A stretch of 64,000 bases of DNA from Amphibalanus amphitrite. Taxonomy: Eukaryota > Arthropoda > Thecostraca > Balanomorpha > Balanidae. Location: contig NW_024882204.1 of the NCBI RefSeq assembly GCF_019059575.1, forward strand, positions 1 to 64,000. The letters run 5' to 3'. Both the position numbers and the translations under genes were made by a program. Numbering within the stretch: the first letter of the stretch is position 1; the number at the start of each line of letters is the position of its first letter. The notes beneath the pieces were generated by a model that saw only the letters and a list, made by a program, of their open reading frames with translations, made no database searches and had not been told where the DNA came from. Below, piece after piece: positions 13,601-26,100 of the stretch.

Positions 13601-14173
13601 AGCACTGTTCAGCTATAGCACACACTAGCAGGATCGAGATAAGGTGGCCGATTCGACCCCGAATTCACCGCGGCGGCCCACTAGCCGTAGGACAGAGACT
13701 GGGACTGTGACTACTACCTAGTCGCACCGCCTTGTAACCTACCTGATGGTTTGAGATCTACGACACCACTGGGCCCCGCCCACTGCCAGTCGGTAACGGT
13801 TGCTGAGGGCTGAGTAGAGCACTTAAGGCTAGCGAGCACGGATGGAGAGGCGGCAAACCGAGGGAAATGATGCACCAAAGCTAGGAAAAGTATGGGAATC
13901 GCCGTCTAAGCGTTAAGGGCTGAGGGAGAGGAGCAGGGAGAGCAGAACTATCGGTAGATTAGGAGTAGTTGACACTAATTCTGCCAGCTCAGGAAGTACA
14001 CTAAGCACCCCAACACGTCTGCTCCTGGCCGAGAGCAGAAATCACTGCCCGCCCACTGCTGTCCCGGTGGGGCGCACATCACGGTCAGCGCCCGACCCGC
14101 TGCCGCGGCGCCGGCGTCTGACCATGCCCGCTCCGCTGTCAGCAGTCGGAGTCGCTCCCTCAGCCCAGTCGGC
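10619..14173. other. Intergenic region between convergent PGRMC and Hip14 genes
   Basis: This holds the 3' UTRs of both flanking genes; polyadenylation sites were not resolved. It contains a short GGTGCC-rich minisatellite just after the PGRMC stop. No open frame here shows a known domain or spliced coding pattern. Confidence 0.5.
10700..10815 (+). repeat. Degenerate AGTGGTGCC-type minisatellite in probable PGRMC 3' UTR
   Basis: Repeated variants of AGTGGTGCC separated by short CT-rich spacers start about 80 bases after the PGRMC stop. The units are imperfect and no function is evident. Confidence 0.6.
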
Positions 14174-17100
14174 TCAAGCCTGGGTTACACCGCCGCGTTT
14201 ACTGGGCATCGCCTCGTCGAGCCGATAGACGGAGCGCCAGTCTGTGCAGCTCGGCTTGCACGCGCCCAGACACCGGAAGCCGAAGAAGTCGACGGCGTTC
14301 TGGATGGGTCCGCGGTCGAACGGCGAGCGCCGCTCACAGGAGTCGGGGTCGGAGAAGTGCTTGTAGCGGCCGGCGTTGATCCGTTCGTTGGTGGTCATCG
14401 CCAGCCAGGAAACCTGCGGGAAGAGGCGAGCACAATTAGCCAGAGAACCTGTGGGAAGGGTTACGGACATCTCAAGAAAAAGATTATACAACTATTACAG
14501 AAGTCACATGTGTCTTTCAAGCATGCATATAGCCCGACTCAACTGCAGAAAGGGTACCTTCGTTCATAACACCGCCCAGAAGAGCTAGTCACGAGCCCCG
14601 ATAGGACCACGTTGATGTCGCAAGGACGGCATAATACGTCGTGTAGCGCCACAGGGCGGGGTCAATACGGTCAAAATAAACACAGGTCCGTCTGTGACAC
14701 GTGAGTGAGCCACCAGTGACTGGCTGGCTGTGATTTAGGGCGCCCAGACTTCAGACATCACAGGCGAGGCTGGATGACCAGGGAGCGGGGGCAGATGGTG
14801 GGCTATCACAGACCCAGTATTTCTTCAGAAGCCACACAGTCAGATTCTGAAACTGAGCATGACTGTCTTTATCGCGTGACTATCGCCATTTGACTGGTAT
14901 ATGACTCATGCCCACGCTACTGCGCCACTTCAAGCAGCTATGTTTATCTAAGTGTGTGTTTATGATGACTTGATCTAAAACGACTCGAAGCTAGAGAAAT
15001 GGGAGCTGGAGGACGCCTCCTTTTGTAGATAAGTCACCATTCGCCCGGCGCTGCGCTCCAGAATTCGCATTTTGCCCGGTCGGCGGCAGATCTAGCGTCC
15101 TTGGCGCGTCATCGCTCAGCACACGGTGGCAGCTGAGGTCACTCAGTAAAGTTTACCGTGCGAGACTGTGTCACCCTGACGAGCCTGTAAAAACCGCCCT
15201 CCCCACACGGTCCCACAGTAAACAGGACCAAATGTAACTGAATTCAACCGGCTGAGTTCAGTCAAGACCGGGTCAATTTTTTAAAGGGCATTTCATATAT
15301 ACAGCGCCCGCGTTTCGTAAGGCCAACCAGCAGGCGCCCATACAATCCATAGCATTACACATCAAATCATAATAAAACGTTCCATATCCGTGTGTCTCAC
15401 TCTCAATCGTTCACTCTTATCCAATGACCACACGTCGTCCAGCCCTACGTGTGAAACAACATCCGGAAATATCTACTTGTTTGGGTTTTAGGGCGCGACG
15501 GCAACGGGGTCTCCTAACGTGCCGATAGACATGATCGTGGGGATGCCAGTCTGGCTCAGGACTACATGCGCGCATCCTCGTGGTTAGGGTCCCTTTCACA
15601 GTTTAGGGACTGGACGAGGTTATAGCCGATGAGGGAATCCGTGTCTCGATTGGGCAGGGTCACTCCCACAAAATGAGCGGACCATGCCGGAGAGGGAGGC
15701 CGTGTCTCTCACCTGGTACATCTGGCAGCAGAACAGCGCCGATACCCACATGGTGTGGACGGTGGCGTTCAGGGCGTTCCAGAACACCCACGTCTCGCAG
15801 GTGGCCATCGTCGCCAGCGCTGTAAAACGGACCACAGAGGTGATCAGAATGCACTGTCATCCTCCGGGCGCTGTATGCAGTGTCCTAGCGTAATGCGCAG
15901 GCAGGAAAAAACGAAGGTTTATAGATGAGCGTCCCGAGACGGTGACGTTTACTTGGAGCAATCAGTCTACGTCTTCAGCCCCCATTGGCCAGAGCACACA
16001 CTTTTGTCTGGCCATATACACGTAACCTTTCATTGAGCTAACCCTCAACTAGTTTTAAGACGCGTTTTTCGAATCAGACGCTGGGCCTGCAACTCATTCC
16101 TCAGCCTTTCAAATAGACGACCCCCCCCCCCCCCACAAACACACACACACACACATACGCCAACCAATATCAAGTCAGTTATTCTCCCAGCTCACGGGTC
16201 TAAAAACCTACCGTCCCAGAGGCCCTGGTCGTAGAACGACACTGCGCAGGCTCGCTGGTAGTACACGCCGCAGCCGTACAGGAAGAACACGCACATGCCA
16301 GCCAGGAACAGCAGGTAGTACACAAAGTGTTTGTGGTTACCCGCACCTGGAAACACAATACGTTCATTGTCACGGGGAGAAACGGAAATGGTCACAGGCA
16401 AAATAAGAGAATTACTTAACGTTTGGCGCATACTTCCTGAGACATTATAAAATTATATAACAACGGCAGAAATCAGCAGATGCTGTCTCGAATTCGAGTG
16501 ACAGTGGAAATTGGATAAGCCCATGTTCATTGCACAAATGACTCGGGAGCTGTAAATATTTGGTAAGTCCAGTATTTAAGCCATAACGACGCAGTAATTG
16601 ACCCATGGACACTATTGCGGCTCTCACAGACGGTTATGACCAAAGGTCAGTGTTGCGACTCTTACCGACGCAGTTGTTAACCCAGGGACAGTGGTGGTCG
16701 AACTTGGCCACGCAGCGGTTACAGACAGAGCAGTGTTTGGAGCGGACCGGCCGTCGGATCAGGCAGGTGCTGCAGAACTGCGCCATGTTGAAACCCTCCG
16801 TCTCCGAGAGCGAGACGATCGTCTGACGAACACAAACGAACAGACAAACATTGTCAGCAGCAGCAGCAGTCTCTCTCTAAAAAATACAGTCGTCTATTTG
16901 ACGGACACACAGACCAACAGTGGTCAGCAGGTAGCTTTCGTCAACCTAATCAGCTTCCTCAGGCAGCTTCATACTCAAATCGCAGCAAGTATGATAGACG
17001 GGACAGCGTTCGCCAGCTGAGTCAGGGAAGTGAGCAATTCAGATACATGCTAACCATTACCGATGTATTGTGAAGCCCACCCAGCGCCATCAAGCGGCGA

Positions 17101-20100
17101 GCACACAGTACCTATGGAGCGAGAGGGTTCACCTCTCCCGGGACCTACCTTGCACTTGTCCTCGAGGGTGGATGTCATGAGGCCCGGGTCGCCGCGCCAG
17201 CAGCGTATGAACGCCCACCACAGGAGGCCCGAGCAGGCCAGGAACAGGAGTGTGGTGGCCGGCCCCACGTATGGCTGCAGCCACACCACCCACGTCACGT
17301 AGAACCATATCTGAGGGAGACCGAGAGAGGGGACCAGTGTGAGAGAAAAGTAAGAGTACCAGGAGTGCCGGAGGGTACCAGACGGGAGGGCGCGAGACAG
17401 AAGGAGCCGGCGGGTCAGGAGAAGAGATACCAATAAGGGTGATTTATGGCAGGCGGGCGCCAGTCAGTAAGGGCTGGTAGAACGGAACAAAGAGGGGCGC
17501 GAGTCTCAGTGATGGCCGGAGAACCAGAGGGCATCAGCCAATATCAGTATTGGAGGACCGGGGGGGGGGGGAGAAACTGAAATCACCAGTTAAAGTGACA
17601 ACCGTAGGTTATCAAGCACTAATCATATTCAAGTAAATTACTGTGCTCAAGCGGATTTCAGAGCATGAAACATAGAAGTCTGATAACTCAAATACCATAA
17701 AAAGCATCTTTCTTATTTGCAGCACTGTCAATACCGAGGTCTGTTCAGCTCCCAGGTTCTAACCTTCGTAGCCAGGTATATGGCCATGGGTAGGGTTTCC
17801 ATAAAGTCCTTCTGGAACAGCGCTCTGCCGAGGAAGTGGCAGAGGATGTAGACGCCGACGAGCAGCCCCAGCTTCACCAGTACGTCCACGTCTAGAGCGA
17901 AAATCTGTCCGACGGCGTAGTAGACCGCCAGCGGCAGCAGCATCTCAGACCAGTACTGCACCTTCTGTGGGCACAGAAGCACGCCAATATAGTCGATAGG
18001 CAGCATCTCGGACCAGTACTGCACTCTCTGTGGGGCACAGGAGCAAAACGCTGTCAACATGCAGCATCTCGGACCAGTACTGGACTCTCTGTGAGGCACA
18101 GAAGCACGCCAATATAGTCAATAGGCAGCATCTCGGACCTGAGCGCTATTGCATAAAACTTACGACACCGGATATTTTACGAATTGTCTTAGAATCGTAC
18201 TTATTCTACGCCAATCTGTTTCACAAAGGTCTTGAAAATAGTACGGAGAGCAAGGAATTTACTCCAGCACGTGACGTAACTTTTGGGGGCTTCTGTTGCA
18301 TATAAGTTAAGATTTAAGAAAAAGTAGTTCGCCAAAACGCGCAGAAAATGTCGCAGATGCGCCAAATGTGTAAAAATCGTAAAATATTCTACGGAGGGGG
18401 TAGGCTTCTTAGATTTTAGCCGAAAGTCGGCTATTGCAGCTGTTTGACACCGAATTCCAACTTTTTGAGTCCTTATACAGTTATGAATGCATATGAAGGT
18501 AACTCCTTAACACACTGATGCTTTCTTATCCTCGAACAATTTATAGAAAGACTGCAACCGCACCTCTCATTTCTCAACCAATGCGATAGCATGATATAAG
18601 CATAGTCGTACCCGACAATTGTACTACAACGGTGGTGACTGACGTTAGACCACGCTCGTAGCTCGTTTGAGGAACTGCAGACGCATTAGTCATCAAACAT
18701 ATCAGCCGTGTCGATGTTTATTTCTGGTTCCCACATTCCGTTGACGATTTTAGTGAACATCCAAACACACTCGCCTCAGATTCTAGCACGTATGTACCAT
18801 ACGTATTCAGAGAACGTCTGTGCACCAATACGGCCGCGATTCAAGTTGAGCTAGAGACCCACGTAAACTTGACATGTCACTGTAATCGTAACACGAAGAG
18901 CGCTTTTTAAAAAAGGGAACAAATGATGCTGAGCTTGCACAGCCTCACTTTTCCCGAGTGCGCCAACACCGGGATAAGACGCTGCTGATAGGACGATTTC
19001 AACGAAGGTAGTGACTCTTGGCGTAGCAGCCGCCATCTATCGGCGATTTATCAGAGCCCTCTGTCGGCTGAACCCAGCGGGATTCTTCAACCTTCATGTA
19101 GAACAGCCGAATGCCGTGGTCAGAAGACTCCTCCACGACACTGGCGGTCGCAGCCGCTCGCAAAAGGGGGGGCCAAAGTCACACTCGCGGGACATAACAT
19201 TTATCAGTCACTGGGGGGGGGGGGGTGATCGGCTAATTTTTTACGTCCACGAGGCGCCGCGCAGTTGGCATTACTTATGCTTCATCCACCTCATTCTTGC
19301 GTGAAATCTTTAAGCATTTAAGGCAAAGGCACCAGTTCCATTTCCCGTCCCACGGTGTTTCCACCGGTCGGGCCACTGCACCACGGCGACGGATCGGTGT
19401 AGCATATACTGGAAGGTCGGGTCGGGCACGCGGATTCATGACCTTACCAGAATAAAACAATTCGGAAAAGTACGGATACCTCTTGCTTTGAACAAGCATG
19501 TGAAACCCAGAGATCATTTTCAGACTACGACATTTACCCATATAGCTGTTTAGCGGCGGGAGAGAATAGGTACACCGACCTCTGGAGACCCCCAGCCCCA
19601 CAGGTTCCTGGTTTTCAAAACTGGCATCTGAGGGCCGCGCACGGCTCGCGCGGGGCCTCGCAACGGCTCTATTGGGGCTCACTCAGCCTGCCTTATAGTC
19701 CTACTGCTAAAAAGACTGGCCCTGAGCCCTAAAGACTTCATCAGTCTCTGCCAGCCCCAGGACCAACACCGGCTCATGGGGTCCCGACGTCGAAATATGA
19801 GGGAATCTGCGCGGGACCATCAGGACGTAAAGTAATCTCGATCAGGACCAACGTACGGCTGTGCAGGAGTCTGCGTGAGCCCTGTGATCTTCAGAAGCCC
19901 ACCCATGTATGTTTTCACTTAGAGGCCAGTTTAGGGCCCTCAGAGACCAGTACAGGGCCTGCAAACTGCAAAGGCCAGTAGTTTGAGACTATCAGAGACC
20001 GAGTTGGGCTCTCGGAGGCTTATGTGGGTCCTACTCATTACAGGCCAACATGGGGCCCTCAGAGGTCAGCGTGGGGCCCTAAAAGACCGGAATGAGCCGT

Positions 20101-23100
20101 CGTTGGAACCCAGAGGCCAGCAGAGGGCCCTCAAAGGCCAAGATGAGCCCTCCTCAGAGGCCAATGCAGGCCCTTAGAGGCCAGCATCGGGTCTTCAGCA
20201 GCCAATGCGGGGCCCTCATTGGCACCTAAATGTTCGTCTTGGGACACCAGAGACAGCAATAAGGCCACTAGAGACCGGTGTGAGACCCTCAGACGCCGGT
20301 TGGGGCCCCTGAGGCCGGTAAGGGGTCCTCATAGGTCAGATGTGGGGCCTCAGAGGTCGATGTGGGCTCTTAGCGGTCAACGTGGGCGCTTGACCGCCAC
20401 TGAAGTTCCCTCAGAGGTCAGTGTTGGACGCTCAAAGACCGGTGTGGGCGTGTTTTTTTAGCCTCGTGACGATCGAATCAGGGCCAGGGTCCCATACACC
20501 TATGGGGGCCCATCGGTTGCTTGAGGGGGGGGGGGGCAAATGATATGATGGCCCCCTTTATGTGCCTTGGGACTGGGAGGGCATGGCCCTGATGCCCCCC
20601 GCGACCGCCACTGTGTACACATTACATACAGGCCTCTGAAATTACATACTAGCTAATGCAAACTCTATGCAGGCCCCGGAGATCCCACGCTAATCCTTAA
20701 GAAACCAAGCCGGCATACGGCGTCACCACCGGGCTTCTGAGGTGCACAGCACCAACCCATGAGGTCTTACTTTAGTGTCTTAGAGCCACGCTCCTTTGGC
20801 AGGGCCCACCCGCCACTGCCGAAGAGGTCTCATGCCAGCCATTGCTGGGCCTACGAGAGCCTCAAGTAAACCCACGCTGATATTTCATGTAAGATGCGGC
20901 CATACTCGTGAACCGATGCCAGCGACGCTGACCGCCAAATTGACAGAATACGAAACTTACCCCACTCATGAGTGAAATTTACGTCCTTTGATGGCGCAAG
21001 AAAGAAAATGAAACATACAAAAAGCTTTTCTAGGACTTTTGTTCGATCTGAAAGGTGGGGCCAAAAGATAGTATGGCCCCACCTTTCAGCACCAAAGGGG
21101 GGGCCATGGCCCCCGTGGCCCCCCCCCTGGGACCGCCAGTGCTCCACGAAGTCGGATAGAAATTCCTGAAACAGAAATAAAGATGTCGGTAAGTATCAGA
21201 AAGACTAGAACGAATGGATTGAGAGGAGATCATTTTCGAAGGCAAAGTGGCTGACAGAGCATGAAATAGGAGAGAGGACTGAGGGAATCAGGAAAGAGGC
21301 GATACATATAGACAGAGGCGGAAAAAGTAAATCGAGCGAATAATGAACTTTTTATGACACCATGTATCTCCTCGCTCTCAGCCTTCTTTGAATGCAAGCA
21401 TAAAGGTCTGTGACTGTGCCCTGCTATACTGGTAAAGTTGACTTTTTAAAGCCAATTTTAGCCAATGCATTTAATTAAATTTAATTAGCCAATTTTAGCC
21501 AGTGCCATTTAATTAAATTTGATTAGCCATGTCATTTAATTAAAGCCTGGGAATTGAAAGTAATCAGCAATTCACTGGCAGATTCAGAATAGTCCAGTAG
21601 GTATCTAGATGCTATGCTGATATGCCCTTAATGCTTACGTTTGAAACTGAAAAATATCACGCAAGCCCACAGACGAATAGGTAGGCATTCATCTTGTAAT
21701 ACCTAGCTTAAATGCATTCTGTTTTGTGCCTACTAATTCAACGCGCGAAAGCATGTTGCTTGCAAATATATAATTAAACGTAATTTTGTGGATTTTGAAA
21801 TGATTTTAATGATAAGACACCTGACACCATATCAATATGATATGGCATTTCAACATACCTACCTAATTGTAGATAATGGTGAAGAAAAAAGCGACAGAAC
21901 ATTGGAATGTTGCGAGTAATTGAGGGCTGAGGCTAATAAACACGATGCCAAATTCAAAATACACCAAAAGAAAATATAGATCAGGAATTGTAGCGGCATT
22001 AGCTTTAACCATTAACTATTGAAAAAGCTCACGATTGGTCTGAAAGGGCTGAGCAGTGAGCAGTGTGCTGCCAATGAACCGACAATTGTTCACTAACCAT
22101 TCGCTATACTAGAAAACTTACTTGTTAGTCTGGGCCCTGGTTATCTTAATTCTTCATTTTCAGCCACCAAATGATGATCTTGTTCGATCTTGCAAGCCAA
22201 GCTGGACACTTGTCTTGAAATTCTTCTTTGGAATGTTGTTTACTTTCGTGTCCTACCTAGCAACCACCGGACGGCGAGTGTACAAATCTCAGCTTACTTA
22301 ATTGGCGAAAGGTGGCAGTAGCAGCTACGGCACTGTTCTAGACGGATACAGTGCACTCAGTTCTATGCAAATTTATGTAGAATATCGACTGAAACCCATA
22401 GTGAGGGCAAATTATCTATGATCTTAGAATATCCCACACTCCCAAGATGCCACGATCGATGTTGTTTACCAAGCCGACCGCCGCTTGATGTGGGAGGGCG
22501 CATGAATATTGAAAAGTACGAAAGGTTTTCTAAAGTCGCTATCAATTCAAGGTGATTTGAACCACTTATCCAGACAACGTGATTCACACATTTCAGTACA
22601 CTGGAACTTTAATCGCTTTCATTATTGTCACCATTCTTCTGCATTTCGTGCTGAAATCCGGCACTATTTTCATTCATGTATGACGTCATACCTAGATTTT
22701 CCAAATATTTACGAAGTAGGTCACGGCCTTTATGCAACAGGTTTTACGGTGTTTCGTAGAGTATGGCCGTTTCGTAAAAAAGTTAAGATCTACTCCGGTG
22801 GCGTAAATCTTATGTTTATGCAATAGCGCTCAGAACTCAACTCTCTGTAGGCCACAGCAATACCGTCAATAGGCAGCATCTCGGACCACTACTGGACCTT
22901 CTAGGGGACATAGGAGCACACATCAACACCGTCCTCGGGGCAATGATACGGTGCGGTACAGTACCACACAGTACGTGTACAGTACGACACGGCACGACAC
23001 AGTGCAGAGTCGGCACAAAAGTGAGTCTAATTGTCAGTGACTTTTCATTCTCGAAATGGTGATATCCGGTCCCAGTATTGCGCCGCCCCAGGTCGCGGTC

Positions 23101-26100
23101 ACCACGCCTGATCTTCCACTGCAGACGCCACCTGTACTGGCATTGCCCCAATCCCTCTCAGCATCATCCGTCCCGTAATCAAACTCCATTGCACACGCCT
23201 CCTCTTTCCCAGCAGTATCCGCAGCCCACTTCCCACCGCAAGTATCTTACCGGATTGTTGACCAGCCGGGAACACGGGTTGCGGCGCACGCGGCCCGGAG
23301 GCTCCAGCTCCGTCAGCCATCGGTTGCCCATCCAGGAGACCTTGTGTCGCTTGGCCAGGTCATACGGTGTCTCACCCTGGCGGCAGAGGGCGCAAATCGG
23401 TCAAAGACGGTTCGTTTAATGTTTATGTCCGATATGACTGGCCTGTTTCTTCATGACGTTTGTGTTCGTATCATGACGTTTGTATCCGTTATAAAGCTGG
23501 CCTGTCCGTTTATTTGTGACTTTTGTATCCGTTAATGTCTGACCTGTTTGTATGAGATATTTGTGTCCGCTAGGTATGGCTCACCTGTTTGTTAGTGACG
23601 TTGGTGTCTGCGCCTGCCCGTAGCAGCGTCTGTACGGCGGTCACGTTACGCGCCGTGACAGCCCAGTGCAGTGCCGTGTTTCCGTACAGCTGGTCCTGCA
23701 GGCACGTGCTGGCACCGAACGTCACCAACAGACGCGTCGGATCCATCCTGGAGAGTTGGGCACCAGTCAGCACCAGGCGGCAACACAGGCGCCGAACGAG
23801 TTACGTTCATCGATCGTTTGATCACTACCACAGACGCTGGCCTAGCCCGCGCTACAGAAACCCGGCCATGACATGTCACAATACCTCACCGCGATCCATC
23901 GGTCGAAGTATTACCCCCCCCCCCCCCCAACACACATCGCGCCCACCCCACGACCACTATTGACACAACCACCCTCCCCTCCCCTCCCACCGGAAGGCGA
24001 GTCGCCCCACTGACCCGTTGGTTTTGTAGGCGCTCCACATGAGCGGAGTCATGCCGCTATCGTCCGGAGCGTTGACGCCCGCGCCGCCGGCCGACGCTAG
24101 CAGGTACGCCACAATGTTGGTGAAGCCACACTGCGCCGCCACGTGGATACAGGCGAACCCCTCGACGTCACGTATCAGCGGGTCGGCGCGGTGGCGCGTC
24201 AGGAGCACCACCATGCTCAGGTGGCCCTGTCTGTTGGCAGGAGTACGTTATTGGTTAGCGGAATGACGGGGTTACGCTGGTTCCCTTAGCACCACCAGAG
24301 GGAAACAAACATGATAAACTGCGTCAAGCTCGAATCTAATTTCTGCTACCATTTTCACATAAACATATCTAAGAGAACGGACAGGAGTGGTGGCATGCGA
24401 ATGGAGAAGGGCCAGAGTAAGTTACGGATGAAAAGCTCGGGTAGAGGTGGGCAGTCCGTTTGGTATGGTATGGTACAGTCCGGTACAAAATCATTCAACA
24501 AATGAAATCAGTCGGTCGTACGTCGATGAGGATGTCAACAGTGGAGTAATTTCGACCCAATATATCGGAAACTACACCCAATCGGGAGGGTAAGTACAAG
24601 CAACCACGTGTCGAGAACAGGCGAAGCAGTGAGGTTCAGATGGTCGATTGCGAAAACGTGATTTAAGTTCAGTGGCAGGCATTTCAGCAGGAGGAAAGAT
24701 CGACATCTGCATATAAACTTGAAGTTTGGTGTTCATTGAAAAGAAAAAATCAGCTCATTTTCATTTCGTATATTTAGACAAGCATCGTCTAAATAGGGTT
24801 ATATATATGAAAATCAGCAAAGATCGTAACTAATCTATCTAGCCATACTATCCTAACCAGTAGCCATCATTTCTATCTTATAACTATTTCCATTTTCAGC
24901 TTATATATTCATCAGGACACGGAAACGGTGTGTTTGCTCAAGCTCGAATTATCGCGGGCTACATTGCTCGCGATTTCCTTGAAGAATTGACGAACGCGCC
25001 GAAAATATGGCAAAATCCACAAGGAACCCACGGAATCATCTTGTATGGCAACACTAATGGAACACCCAGCTATTTTCTTATACTAAGGTAGCAAAGGTAC
25101 TACATAAATGGCTTCACTACTTAATTCTAGCTAAGGCACTACATAGTTACGTGACTGCCTTCACTACTTTATTGTCTGCTCCCACATGCCGATGTGAAGT
25201 GCCCGGGAAGTGCCCTTGAGTGCCTTTTCAAGTTCATCGTCGTGAAAGACATGCTCCTCAATCCTCAGTCCTTCCGGTCATTTGTCCCTGGTCGGCGCAA
25301 GGAAATGCGCTTCTCAGTCCTCTTCTAGCCAGTCGTCTTTGAACTGGCTGCCGCCATTGCTCTTGCGCTTCGCTCTGCCGTCCGTGATCTCCTTCAGTAC
25401 TCTCTGATACGTGCGCTCCATAGCTGACTTCCGCTTACCAAGCAGTCCGCAGAAGTTGATGTACGTCAGCCAGGTATTCTCAAGCGGCGAGCATGTCTGC
25501 TGATCCCGGCGCAACACGAACTCCCAGTACTCGCGAGGGCTCTTCGACGGGAGGCGGGGGTCACTCACTGCGCTATCACCGTACTTTGCAAAGGCGGCCA
25601 CGACGGCGGCAGCTGCCGTACACAGATGGGTCTGCAGACATGAGAGGGCACGCTGAAGCTCCAATAGGTCGTCCTCTGTACGGCCAGCATGTTGATCTTG
25701 GACCAGAAATAGCACGGCAAGCACCCACGACGGGCGTACTCTTGAAGACGAGCCAGAACTTTCTTCATCATTTTCCGAAGACCTTCCTTTTCCCACGTCG
25801 ATACACTTGTTTCCTCGCACTCCCAAAGAAGAGCTGTCTTCAGGTAGGCGCCCTTGATGGCACCATGCGGTCCGAAGAGCACGGCGCAGCAGTATTTGAG
25901 CACGACGAGACAGTCGCGCTGGAGCTTCGTCAGTGACTGCAGCAGCATGTACTCGTGTCGGGAGAAGGACAGCCTCCATTGGTCGTTCTGGGCAAAACTA
26001 CCCTCGAATCCGACCGCCACCAGCATGGCCGCTGCGCGACAGAGCCGCTCCACCAGCGCAGGGGCCGGCTGGCCGTGGGGCCGCGGCCGGCGGCGGAACT

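Larger units (their letters stand above)
18139..22833. mobile_element. 4.7-kb segment with terminal inverted repeats inside the acceptor minisatellite (probable DNA transposon, non-autonomous or decayed)
   Basis: Left end CTGAGCGCTATTGCATAAA (18139-18157) is the exact reverse complement of 22815-22833, and weaker similarity continues inward (…TTACGACACCGGA against …TTACGCCACCGGA). The flanks are two halves of the same minisatellite unit: the left flank stops at CTCGGACC and the right flank resumes at AG..ACT..ACTCTCTGT, as in intact copies. It is therefore an insertion. No clear target-site duplication and no transposase frame were found. Inside are a GC-rich minisatellite and ends of other repeats, so it may be a composite of nested insertions. 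Confidence 0.72.

Noticed and set aside
19983..20461. Open frames of 64-80 codons on the plus strand
   Set aside because: They read through a GC-rich minisatellite; the repeated amino-acid patterns are a by-product of the DNA repeat.
24011..24014. Alternative donor GTGGGG for Hip14 exon 3
   Set aside because: It has a poorer consensus and would shift the frame of all downstream exons; GTCAGT at 24014 keeps the full phase chain.
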